A DNA stretch of 64,000 nucleotides from CBDBZX01 sp965213645 (GTDB lineage Bacteria > Deinococcota > Deinococci > Deinococcales > Trueperaceae), in assembly GCA_965213645.1 (NCBI GenBank), contig CBDBZX010000004.1, positions 372,001 to 436,000 on the forward strand. Reading direction: 5' to 3'. Of the stretch, positions 51,396 to 58,847 are shown piece after piece. The number at the start of each line of letters is the position of its first letter. Position 1 is the first letter of the stretch. The notes under the pieces are model-generated. The model saw nothing but the letters and a program-made list of their open reading frames with translations, was not told the DNA's origin and searched no databases. Both the position numbers and the translations under genes were made by a program.

Positions 51396-52630
51396 TTGTC
51401 CACATCCCCCAACACTGGGTCCATCGACGCGATGTTCACCACCATATCCGCGAAGAGTCCGCCGATACAGGTGGGCTCCAACGACTGTAAGTTAATCAAA
51501 CTCGGCACGCGCACCTTCACGCGGTAGGGCATACTGCCGCCGTCCGAGATGAGGTAGTAGCCGAGTTCACCGCGTGCGGATTCGGTCGGCACGTACACCT
51601 CACCGCGCGGCGGGTGAAAGCCTTCGGTCACGAGTTTGAAGTGGAAGATGACCGCTTCCATGCTGTTCTCTAACTCGCTCCTGGGCGGCAAGGAGATGCG
51701 GCGGTCGGGGTCTTTGACGGGTCCCTCTTCCAACTGGTCGAGCGCCTGCTCCACGATTTTCAGGCTCTCCCCCATCTCCTCAAAACGGAGCATGAAGCGG
51801 TGGTAGGCGTCGCCTGCGTCCGAGGTCGGCACGTTAAACTCGTAGTTCTCGTACCCGCTGTAGGGCTGCGCCTTGCGGAAGTCGAGCGGAACGCCGCTCG
51901 CACGGAGCGAGGGTCCGGTCAACCCGTAGTCGAGCGCCGTCTCCTTGTCCATCACGCCAACGTTTTTGGTGCGGTTCACGAAGATGTCGTTTTTGGCGAA
52001 GAGCGTGGCGTACTGCTTCTGCATTTTGGGGAAGTCTTTGAGGAAAACGCGCACCGCATCCGTGAAACCTTCGGGGATGTCGCGGGAGAGCCCGCCCACC
52101 CGGAAGTAGCCGTAGTTCATCCGCACGCCGCAGACCATCTCGAAGAGGTCCAAAATCCGCTCGCGCTCGCGCATCGTGTAGAAAAAGAGCGTCAACGCGC
52201 CTAAGTCGAGGATGCCTGTGCCGAAAAACACTAAGTGACTCGCCACGCGGTTGAGTTCGGTGAGGATGACGCGAACCTGCTGTGCTCGCACTGGCACTTC
52301 TGCGCCGACGAGCTTTTCTGCTGAGAGGACATACGCGAGGTCGTGCCCAAAACCGTGCAGGTAGTCCATCCGGTTCGAGTAGGTCACGTTCTGCTGATAG
52401 GTGCGGTTCTCCATCGTCTTCTCGAAGCCGGAGTGGAGGTAGCCGACCTGCGGCTTGATGGTAGCGATGCGCTCGCCGTCCAGGTCAACCACCAGGCGCA
52501 ACACCCCGTGCGTGCTCGGATGCTGCGGTCCGACGTTGAGGCGCATGTACTTGGTTTCAAATTCGCTCCCCGGCGTCTCTTGTGTGGTCGCGTCGGGTAC
52601 GTGTCCGGCTTGTCCTGAAATCACGCCCAT
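51392..52630 (-). CDS. nuoD: NADH-quinone oxidoreductase subunit D
   Basis: The 412-residue 49-kDa-type subunit forms the quinone site: LNVGPQHPSTHGVLRLVVDLDGE near the start, GYLHSGFEKTMENRTYQQ, and RMNYGYFRVGGLSRDIPEGF. The last residues DPVLGDVDK are also found at the ends of the neighbouring small ORFs. In most complex I the C-terminus is a conserved DxVxGDxDR-like sequence (it ends near the quinone site), so the shared tail started here. It follows nuoC by 2 bases. Confidence 0.98.
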   Translation of the reverse strand: MGVISGQAGHVPDATTQETPGSEFETKYMRLNVGPQHPSTHGVLRLVVDLDGERIATIKPQVGYLHSGFEKTMENRTYQQNVTYSNRMDYLHGFGHDLAYVLSAEKLVGAEVPVRAQQVRVILTELNRVASHLVFFGTGILDLGALTLFFYTMRERERILDLFEMVCGVRMNYGYFRVGGLSRDIPEGFTDAVRVFLKDFPKMQKQYATLFAKNDIFVNRTKNVGVMDKETALDYGLTGPSLRASGVPLDFRKAQPYSGYENYEFNVPTSDAGDAYHRFMLRFEEMGESLKIVEQALDQLEEGPVKDPDRRISLPPRSELENSMEAVIFHFKLVTEGFHPPRGEVYVPTESARGELGYYLISDGGSMPYRVKVRVPSLINLQSLEPTCIGGLFADMVVNIASMDPVLGDVDK

Positions 52631-52632
52631 CG

Positions 52633-53256
52633 TTAGTTGTCTCCCGTCTCGCCTGTGGCACCATGATTTGTAGCGTGGAGGGCTTGGTCCGTATTCTCGA
52701 CCCCTTTACGCACGCCGCCGCGCCAGCCCGTCATGCCTGTGTCCTCGCCCGTCATGCCAGCGCGGAACGAGGCGGGGTCTAAAAAGCGCCCTTCATTGAA
52801 AAGGGTCGGCGTCTCCCCTAGCGGGAAGTCTTTGCGGTGAGGATGTCCGTCCAAGTCTTCGGGTGTGATGATTTTACGTAAGTCAGGATGTCCTTCGAAT
52901 TCGATGCCGAACATATCGTAGACCTCGCGCTCCATGAAGCTCGAGCCCTTCCACAGGTGGTTGATCGTCGGCAGCGTCTCCCCATCGTCCACGTTCACCC
53001 GGATGAAGATGCGCTCATTTTTCGACACGCTATATAAGTTGTACGCCACCGAAAACCGCTTCCCCTGATGCCCCGGATAGGTGAGGTAATCGATCCCCAT
53101 TACATCCGAAATCATCTCGAAGCCCGCCTCTTTCGCTGACTTAACCGCTTGGGCGATGTTCTCTTTCCCTACCGTCACACTGATCATGCCTTTGAACTCG
53201 CCGGGCTTACCGTCCAAAGACTTGAGCTTGTCTGTTACTTGCTCGACTAAACTCAT
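52633..53256 (-). CDS. nuoC: NADH-quinone oxidoreductase subunit C
   Basis: The 207-residue 30-kDa-type subunit has the conserved core FMEREVYDMFGIEFEGHPDLRKI followed by HPHRKDFPLG. It is separate from NuoD, as in Thermus and unlike the E. coli fusion. The C-terminal tail of about 45 residues (ASFRAGMTGEDTGMTGWRGG and more) is low-complexity and longer than usual. Confidence 0.96.
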   Translation of the reverse strand: MSLVEQVTDKLKSLDGKPGEFKGMISVTVGKENIAQAVKSAKEAGFEMISDVMGIDYLTYPGHQGKRFSVAYNLYSVSKNERIFIRVNVDDGETLPTINHLWKGSSFMEREVYDMFGIEFEGHPDLRKIITPEDLDGHPHRKDFPLGETPTLFNEGRFLDPASFRAGMTGEDTGMTGWRGGVRKGVENTDQALHATNHGATGETGDN

Positions 53257-53284
53257 AAGCGGTTGCTCTCTTCAGGACTGAGGA

Positions 53285-53353
53285 CTGAGGACTGAGAGAA
53301 AAGTAGAACCCTCTCAGTCCTCAGCTTCGCTGCTAGCGGGAGCGCGCCACGCG
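53285..53353. repeat. Hairpin repeat plus 30-base module (nuoB-nuoC gap)
   Basis: CTGAGGACTGAGAG (53285-53298) pairs perfectly with CTCTCAGTCCTCAG (53311-53324). It is joined to a 30-base module (53324-53353) beginning GCTTCGCTGCTAGCGGGAG, which recurs almost identically at 32913-32942. Confidence 0.75.
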
Positions 53354-53389
53354 TGACAGCTAACGCGATTAGTCCTTTTCTCTTTTCTC

Positions 53390-53926
53390 TCACCTTGTCC
53401 ACCCCTGCACCATCGGCAACTCGATGCCGCCGCTATCAAATGCCTCACCGCGCACCTTCTTCTGAAGCTGCATGACGCCGTAGACGAGCGACTCGGGGCG
53501 TGGTGGGCAACCGGGAACGTAGATGTCCACCGGGACAACCGAGTCCACGTTCTGCACGATGGCGTAGTTATTGAACATGCCGCCCGAGCTTGCACACGCG
53601 CCCATCGAGATGACCCACTTAGGGTCGGGCATCTGGTCGTAGACGCGGCGCATCACCGGAGCCATTTTTTTGGACAAGCGACCCGCGACGATCATCACGT
53701 CCGCTTGGCGGGGCGAAGCGCGGAAGACTTCGGAGCCGAAGCGGGCAAGGTCGTTACGCGAGTTGGTAGACTGCATCATTTCGATAGCGCAGCACGCTAA
53801 ACCAAAAGTTGCGGGCCACAAGCTATTCGAGCGTCCCCAAGCGACGAGTTTTTCTAACGAGGAAAAGAGGATACCTTCGTTCTCGAGTTCCTGAATATCC
53901 TGTGTAAAGAGGTCAGTTAATGCCAT
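53390..53926 (-). CDS. nuoB: NADH-quinone oxidoreductase subunit B (cluster N2)
   Basis: The 178-residue subunit holds the terminal cluster N2: the tandem cysteines in FGLACCAIEMM, then MGACASSGGMFNNYA and VPGCPPRPE. I chose the ATG at 53926 because AAAGGA lies upstream; a further in-frame Met at 53938 lacks support. A miniature element separates it from nuoA. Confidence 0.98.
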   Translation of the reverse strand: MALTDLFTQDIQELENEGILFSSLEKLVAWGRSNSLWPATFGLACCAIEMMQSTNSRNDLARFGSEVFRASPRQADVMIVAGRLSKKMAPVMRRVYDQMPDPKWVISMGACASSGGMFNNYAIVQNVDSVVPVDIYVPGCPPRPESLVYGVMQLQKKVRGEAFDSGGIELPMVQGWTR

Positions 53927-54009
53927 AAATCCTTTCAAGAGGGACTACTGGTTTTGTGCTTTGATGTTTAGCTTTTAGGTTTTGCTAACTACTCATCCAC
54001 TGAGAGGTG

Positions 54010-54222
54010 TAGCGCGACTGTGTCACCCTGGTCACGAAGTTGGGCGCAGCCCGGTTGTCGAAGGGTCTCGTTTGGCTACCGCCAAAACTCTGTAACTTTT
54101 AGTCTCTGTCAGAGGAGTCGGCAAGGTCAGAGATTCTTTCACGGAGTCTATCCTGTCAAGGGCGGAGTCTATCCTGTCAAGGGCTCCGTTCAGAATGACA
54201 TGACTCATTGTTTACCTGACGC
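54010..54222. mobile_element. Miniature palindromic element, copy 5 (nuoA-nuoB gap)
   Basis: Contains GTCGAAGGGTCTCG, GAGGAGTCGGCAAGGTCAGAG, CAGAATGACATGACTC and the right end TTGTTTACCTGACGC. An internal 21-base unit (GGAGTCTATCCTGTCAAGGG and one more base) is tandemly duplicated at about 54144-54186. It fills the gap between nuoA and nuoB. Confidence 0.85.
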
Positions 54223-54240
54223 AGCATCAACGCCTAAAAG

Positions 54241-54588
54241 CTACCGCCAATCCAACACGCCTTTTCGCAATATATAGATGTAACCAATCGCCAAAATCAC
54301 CACGAAGATAATGGCTTGCACGAACAAAAACTGAGGTTGCGCCTGAAATTTGACTGCTAACGGATAGAAAAACGCCGTCTCGATGTCGAAGATGATGAAG
54401 AGCATGGCGACGAGGTAAAAGTGAACGGGGAAACGTTCGCGGGCTGTCGAAGCAGCGGGAATACCCGACTCGTACGCGGCGAGTTTCGTCTCACTCGACA
54501 TTTTCGGACCTAAGAGCGCCCCGACCATCAGCGCGAGTGCGCCGATGAGACCGGCAGCCAAGAACATCATCAGCAGGTGAAGGTACAT
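54241..54588 (-). CDS. nuoA: NADH-quinone oxidoreductase subunit A
   Basis: The 115-residue first subunit of the operon has three membrane helices and the conserved loop YESGIPAASTARERFPVHFYLVAMLFIIFDIETAFFYPLAV. GAGAGGAG precedes the ATG. The promoter should lie in 54589-54816, where I see only a small GC hairpin (CCGC/GCGG near 54631-54644) and TAAAAT-like boxes. Confidence 0.96.
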   Translation of the reverse strand: MYLHLLMMFLAAGLIGALALMVGALLGPKMSSETKLAAYESGIPAASTARERFPVHFYLVAMLFIIFDIETAFFYPLAVKFQAQPQFLFVQAIIFVVILAIGYIYILRKGVLDWR

Positions 54589-55083
54589 AGAACTCCTCTC
54601 GAGTTGTTTACTATTTTACACCGAATCAAACCGCCTCGTGCGGCTTTTCACAACCTTTGTAGGTGTATTTTAGCACTTAGAGTAAGAGGGTACAAGGTAA
54701 GCGCGTGACCTTTGTTCGTAGGTTTTGACGTGGTTTTGGGGATGGGGAGGGGCTCGAGTAACGAACTTCACAAATAGGGACGCTACAAGCAGAAGAATCG
54801 TCTACAATGGGAACCGATGGGTAAATACGATGATCTACCACAAGACCTCATAGAGCGAGCTATAGCCGAGTTAAACCGCGAGATACCCGAGAGAGACGTA
54901 TTGATAGAGCGTTTGGGCAAATTTGGTCATGAGGTTGAAGCGTTCGTGATGCGTTTGGAAGCCATCAAATTCTTTACAAACGTCGGTGAACCTATTCGAT
55001 ACCAGAGCGAAGAAAAGGTTAAGCGAGTTAGAGATTGGGATTCAGCGATTGAAGTATCACTCGAGGAAGAACACACGCTAATA

Positions 55084-55976
55084 ACCTCGGATGCTAGACG
55101 TTTAGGCGAAAAGGAAAAGGATGAGGTTATGCGCCGCGACCTTGCGGCAGACACTTGCTCTGATGCTCCAGAAGGAGTTGAGCTGTTGTAAGGCGAGGTT
55201 GCGACAACGCTGCAAAGAGGAGAAGACCGCTTCTATGGACTTTCTAGCCTTGGCAAAGAAGTCACACCAGAAACCGGGTTCCTTGGCGTTCTGCTTGGGT
55301 GGAGTGTAAATGCCCAAGCCCAAATAGGCTTTGTCCCCGATAAGACTGTGTAAATCGTCGTAACGTTCGTCGAGCAAACACTTGGCGACGGTGATGTCAT
55401 GTTCGTTAGCGGGTGCAATTCCGAAGCGACAAATCGCGCCCGTGCCCGTGCAAATCACATGCAGTCTAAAGCCGTAGAACTGCTTAGTTGCACCCCCGCG
55501 TCCTGAGTCAGCCTCGCTGAGTTGCCTATCTCGGGTATAGCGAACACCTTTGCAGATAGGTAGGGGTTGCGAATCAATCGTGTAGACGCCATCATGCTGC
55601 GCGATGAGCAGGGCTAGGTCTGCATAGATACGCTCGAAGTTTCGTTGGATACGGTAAAAGCGGCTTAGCTCGGGCAGCACGGGAAACAGGTCTTGATACC
55701 CGTTTTTCACCAGCAAGTACCACAACCCTTGATTCTTCTGCTGCAACACCTCACCGACCAAGACGATGCTCATCAGTTCGCTATAATTCGCTTTCTGATT
55801 ACTTTTCTTAGGCAGCTTCAAGCGTCTAAGGCGCTCTGCGCTTTGCAAGTAATCGTCTACCAGCACATACACCGCTGTGAAAATATCTGTTACCGTCTGT
55901 TTTGAGAGAAGTTCTTTGGTTCGCATAAACCTGAGCTTCTCTCTTTTCTATGCAGTTGTCAACTAGCATCCGAGGT
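55084..55976 (-). mobile_element. IS982-like insertion sequence
   Basis: This 893-bp element has perfect 14-bp terminal inverted repeats (ACCTCGGATGCTAG and its complement) and a 5-bp target duplication TAATA on both sides (55079-55083 and 55977-55981). It holds one transposase gene. The start ACC and overall length of about 900-1000 bp agree with the IS982 group. Confidence 0.93.
55102..55926 (-). CDS. DDE transposase, IS982 family-like
   Basis: The 274-residue protein shows the catalytic acids in order: Asp in GVYTIDSQPLPICKG, Asp in HSLIGDKAYLGLGI, and Glu in KARKSIEAVFSSLQR, together with FYGFRLHVICTGTGAICRFG, typical of IS982. It seems full length and could be active. The family assignment comes from motif pattern, not a search. 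Confidence 0.9.
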   Translation of the reverse strand: MRTKELLSKQTVTDIFTAVYVLVDDYLQSAERLRRLKLPKKSNQKANYSELMSIVLVGEVLQQKNQGLWYLLVKNGYQDLFPVLPELSRFYRIQRNFERIYADLALLIAQHDGVYTIDSQPLPICKGVRYTRDRQLSEADSGRGGATKQFYGFRLHVICTGTGAICRFGIAPANEHDITVAKCLLDERYDDLHSLIGDKAYLGLGIYTPPKQNAKEPGFWCDFFAKARKSIEAVFSSLQRCRNLALQQLNSFWSIRASVCRKVAAHNLILFLFA

Positions 55977-56282
55977 TAATAGATGATAAATTCGAGATTC
56001 ATAAGAAACTGATTGAGCAGCACAACCGTCAAAATCTAGCGGACGCAGCTTTTGACCTCTACAACGAGTATGTACCCCTTTCCATCCCCGAAGAGGTAAG
56101 AGGAACCGTTAAAGGTGCTGTTTTCATTGACATAGAGGGGGCCCTGAACGAAATCATCCTTCAAGACCTCTTGAATGACCGCTTTTTCTTGGATTTATTC
56201 CGCTGGTATGAGCAAGGGCATTGGTGCTGCGCAGTGAAAGGAGATGGCACGCTCATAGTTTTCTGATTTAGTCAACGATACT

Positions 56283-56717
56283 TTACTGACAATCCGGGCA
56301 AATCCCCTGCAAATCCAACGACGGCTCATCCACCCGCCAGCCAGACACCCTTTCAGCGCTGTCACGCAAAAACCGCTTAGGCGACACCTCTTGAATCATC
56401 ACCTCGGGCAAGTCTAAAATATTGCCGCACTGCTTACAAATCAGGTGATGGTGCGGTCCGACATTGCTGTCGTAAAGCGCTTCCCCGCCGACGCCGCTAA
56501 ACTCACGAATCAGCCCTGCGCCGCGCAGCACGCCTAAATTGAGGTAGACCGTGGACAAGCTCAGGTCTTCGCCGCGCTGCTTGAGTTCTAGGTAGAGCTG
56601 CTCCGCGCTGATGTGCATATCGCGCTCACCGAACAAGCTCAAGATGACCTCTCGAGGCTTGCTGTAGCGAAGCCCATACGCTTTTAGGGTATTTCTGATT
56701 TGTTCCTTGTCGCTCAT
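56283..56717 (-). CDS. Fur-family metalloregulator (PerR/Zur/Fur type)
   Basis: The 144-residue regulator has the Fur winged helix (LKAYGLRYSKPREVILSLFGE, HISAEQLYLELKQ, LSTVYLNLGVLRGAGLIREF) and the metal region NVGPHHHLICKQCGNILDLPE, with CKQC and a second pair CPDC at the C-terminus for structural zinc. It senses iron, zinc, manganese or peroxide; which one is not clear. A decayed copy of its 5' half lies at 60826. The next gene downstream is the split pseudogene. Confidence 0.95.
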   Translation of the reverse strand: MSDKEQIRNTLKAYGLRYSKPREVILSLFGERDMHISAEQLYLELKQRGEDLSLSTVYLNLGVLRGAGLIREFSGVGGEALYDSNVGPHHHLICKQCGNILDLPEVMIQEVSPKRFLRDSAERVSGWRVDEPSLDLQGICPDCQ

Positions 56718-56972
56718 ACTCGAAAAACTGCCTTCCTCAATGCTGCTCTATGTACCGCTTCATGTCGCTGATGGTATTGCGATACCTTCTTAGGCTCGAG
56801 CATAACACAAAACCTCTTTATCGGAATAACTCCGAAGTTCTGTGAAGAAGTTAAAGGCTTTACCACAGATACGTTAAATGGTTTGCACAAGGCTTCAAAA
56901 GGCGTCGCACTAAAGTATTCGAGAAAACCTTTGAAGCCTCGGTCTTTGAATTAGACCTGATACCCTTTCCGG

Positions 56973-57001
56973 TTAAACACGAAATAAAGTTTCGTGTTTA
57001 A
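56973..57001. other. Perfect hairpin in a 575-bp gene-free region
   Basis: TTAAACACGAAA and TTTCGTGTTTAA pair exactly around TAAAG. The region 56718-57292, between the Fur gene and the protease, has no ORF I can support; it holds this hairpin, two TTGACA boxes (about 57092 and 57233) and AT-rich sequence, so it is probably the control region of both divergent genes. Confidence 0.55.
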
Positions 57002-57292
57002 TCCCGAGCAGTTCACGAAGTCTGGCGGAGCCTTGCGAGTAGAAACAAGTACGGACTCCGTTGATAACGCCCTTATTTTGAACGTTAAATTTTTGACAAA
57101 TGACGCTTGAAGTGACGCTGTAAGAAAATAGTGAGAAGTTTTTTTCTAAACTAACGATGGAATTTTAGAAATAAGTAATTCCCAAAGAAAAGACGAAAGG
57201 AGCAAATAAGCGACCAACCGCCTCAGCGCAAGTACTGATACTTGACAAATCGGAATCATCTTATCATTCTCTCATAGGTTTGGAGTCACAAC

Positions 57293-58747
57293 TTGCATTA
57301 CATCGCCTACAAACAAAAACGTTTCATCCGCTGGTTCTTATTGGGGATCGTAAGCCTGTCACTAAGCGCGTGTAGCGTCAGCCCAGTCCCTCAACTTGGA
57401 AATACCCCGGTGGAAGCCCCTGAAGAGGTCCCCGAAGTTCCAGAGGTCCCCGAAGTTCCAGAGGTCCCCGAAGTTCCAGAGGTCCCCGAAGTTCCAGAAG
57501 TCCCTGAAGTTCCAGAAGTCCCTGAAGTTCCCGCACCCGAATTCGATCTCATCACCTCAGTTGACGTGACGCTTGGGATGACCCAGACGGAACTCGAGGC
57601 ACTCTACGGCGGCAACACTATCCTCTTCGACGCCGAAGAGGGCTTTGCTGTTATGGGCTTTAGCGCTGCGGAGGCGCAGAACACGACGTTAGAAGCGGAT
57701 GCGAACCAGGGCACCTTCGGCACACCTCAACTGAATGCGCTAGGCGCAAGAACTTGGGCAGGCGGCGCAAGAACTTGGGCAGGCGGCGCAAGAACTTGGG
57801 CAGGCGGTGCAAGAACCTGGGCAGGCGGTGCAAGAACTTGGGCGGGCGGTGAACAGACCGGCACGCCAGTAGACAACTATGAAGCCTGGGAGCAGATCGG
57901 GCTCTACGAGGCGCACACCGAACTCGCACCTAGGCTCGGCAAGGGTGTCGTTGTCGCCGTTATCGACACGGGCCTTGACCTCCAACACCCCGTCTTTACA
58001 GATCGTTTAGTCAGCGGTTGGGACTTTATCGACAACGACGCGCTGCCGCAAGACTACGGAACGGGCGCGAACTACGGTCACGGCACCGCCGTCGCTGGCG
58101 TGGTGCTCCAAGTCGCGCCTCTCGCCAAGATCATGCCGCTACGGATTCTCGATGCGGAGGGCGTGGGTGATACAGATGCTCTCGTTCTCGCTATGGATTG
58201 GGCTATCGAAAATGGTGCTGACGTTATCAACATCTCCCTAGGCTCGAGCAAGACTTCGAAAGCGGTCAAGAAGATGCTCAACAAAGCTAGGAGGAAAGGC
58301 GTCGCTGTCGTCTCCTCCGCTGGCAATTCGGGCGACAAAAACGTCTTGTTCCCAGCCAAAGAAGCCTATAACGGTAGCGACTACTCGTTAGGACTGGTCA
58401 GCGTCGGCAGCGTCAACGCCCGAGATGAAAAGTCGGACTTCTCGGTCTACGGCAAGGAGCGGGTCGAAACGGTGGCACCAGGTGAACTTATCTTCACCGC
58501 CTACCCAGACGAGCGCGTCATCTACTGGAGCGGCACCTCGTTCGCCGCGCCGATGGTCTCGGGCGCACTGGCGCTCGCGCTCGCTGAGCCCAGCTTGAGC
58601 AAGAAGGTCACAGAGCTGCCAGAACTCGTCACCGAAAAGGTGATGGACAAGCTCTACGACGTACGCGCGAATAACGGCGACGTCAAAGACGGCTTAGGCA
58701 AGGGCCGACTCGACCTCAGGGAGTTCTTAGGCGACGTTCTGAACTAG
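57293..58747 (+). CDS. Subtilisin-like lipoprotein protease with two repeat segments
   Basis: The 484-residue protease starts at a TTG with GGAG 9 bases upstream. It has a lipoprotein signal (LLGIVSLSLSAC), a linker of eleven VPE triplets (about residues 46-78), a short prodomain-like part, five tandem ARTWAGG units (about 152-186), and an S8 catalytic domain with Asp in VVAVIDTGLD, His in NYGHGTAVAG, Asn in VSSAGNSG and Ser in SGTSFAAPM. It is probably anchored at the cell surface. The VPE stalk is a spacer; the ARTWAGG block just before the catalytic domain may matter for folding or activation. A strong terminator follows. Confidence 0.93.
   Translation: MHYIAYKQKRFIRWFLLGIVSLSLSACSVSPVPQLGNTPVEAPEEVPEVPEVPEVPEVPEVPEVPEVPEVPEVPEVPEVPAPEFDLITSVDVTLGMTQTELEALYGGNTILFDAEEGFAVMGFSAAEAQNTTLEADANQGTFGTPQLNALGARTWAGGARTWAGGARTWAGGARTWAGGARTWAGGEQTGTPVDNYEAWEQIGLYEAHTELAPRLGKGVVVAVIDTGLDLQHPVFTDRLVSGWDFIDNDALPQDYGTGANYGHGTAVAGVVLQVAPLAKIMPLRILDAEGVGDTDALVLAMDWAIENGADVINISLGSSKTSKAVKKMLNKARRKGVAVVSSAGNSGDKNVLFPAKEAYNGSDYSLGLVSVGSVNARDEKSDFSVYGKERVETVAPGELIFTAYPDERVIYWSGTSFAAPMVSGALALALAEPSLSKKVTELPELVTEKVMDKLYDVRANNGDVKDGLGKGRLDLREFLGDVLN
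57428..57526 (+). repeat. Tandem 18-bp repeat encoding VPE triplets
   Basis: Eleven Val-Pro-Glu codon triplets, arranged as 18-base units (GTCCCCGAAGTTCCAGAG) with later variants. Length change by slippage is likely between strains. Confidence 0.9.
57746..57850 (+). repeat. Five tandem 21-bp repeats encoding ARTWAGG
   Basis: Five near-identical 21-base units (starting GCAAGAACTTGGGCAGG) encode the seven-residue motif ARTWAGG, ending in a diverged fifth unit. Confidence 0.9.
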
Positions 58748-58764
58748 CGAACCCCTTACCGTTC

Positions 58765-58804
58765 ATTCAGAGGCTGGATCACCTCCAGCCTCTGAATATT
58801 TTTA
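58765..58804 (+). terminator. Terminator of the subtilase gene
   Basis: ATTCAGAGGCTGG and CCAGCCTCTGAAT pair perfectly around 7 bases and run into ATTTTTA. Confidence 0.92.
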
Positions 58805-58847
58805 CTTTGTAAGAGTTGTGTGACAGCCGTAACGCTAAGCTGTAAAC

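Larger units (their letters stand above)
54817..56266 (+). pseudogene. Unknown gene split by an IS982-like element
   Basis: The first 89 codons (54817-55083) end in EEHTLI. Removing 55084-55976 and one copy of the TAATA duplication restores an open frame that continues DDKFEIHKKLIEQHNRQNLAD and runs to the stop at 56264-56266. The rebuilt protein has 183 residues and no family I recognise; it is acidic and helical. TACAAT lies 8 bases before the ATG. Confidence 0.88.

Noticed and set aside
54589..54816. Strong sigma-70 promoter for the nuo operon
   Set aside because: TAAAAT-like boxes exist but no matching -35 at proper spacing could be identified.
57428..57850. Repeats resembling a CRISPR array
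   Set aside because: They are 18- and 21-base in-frame codon repeats within the subtilase gene, with no spacers and no cas genes.
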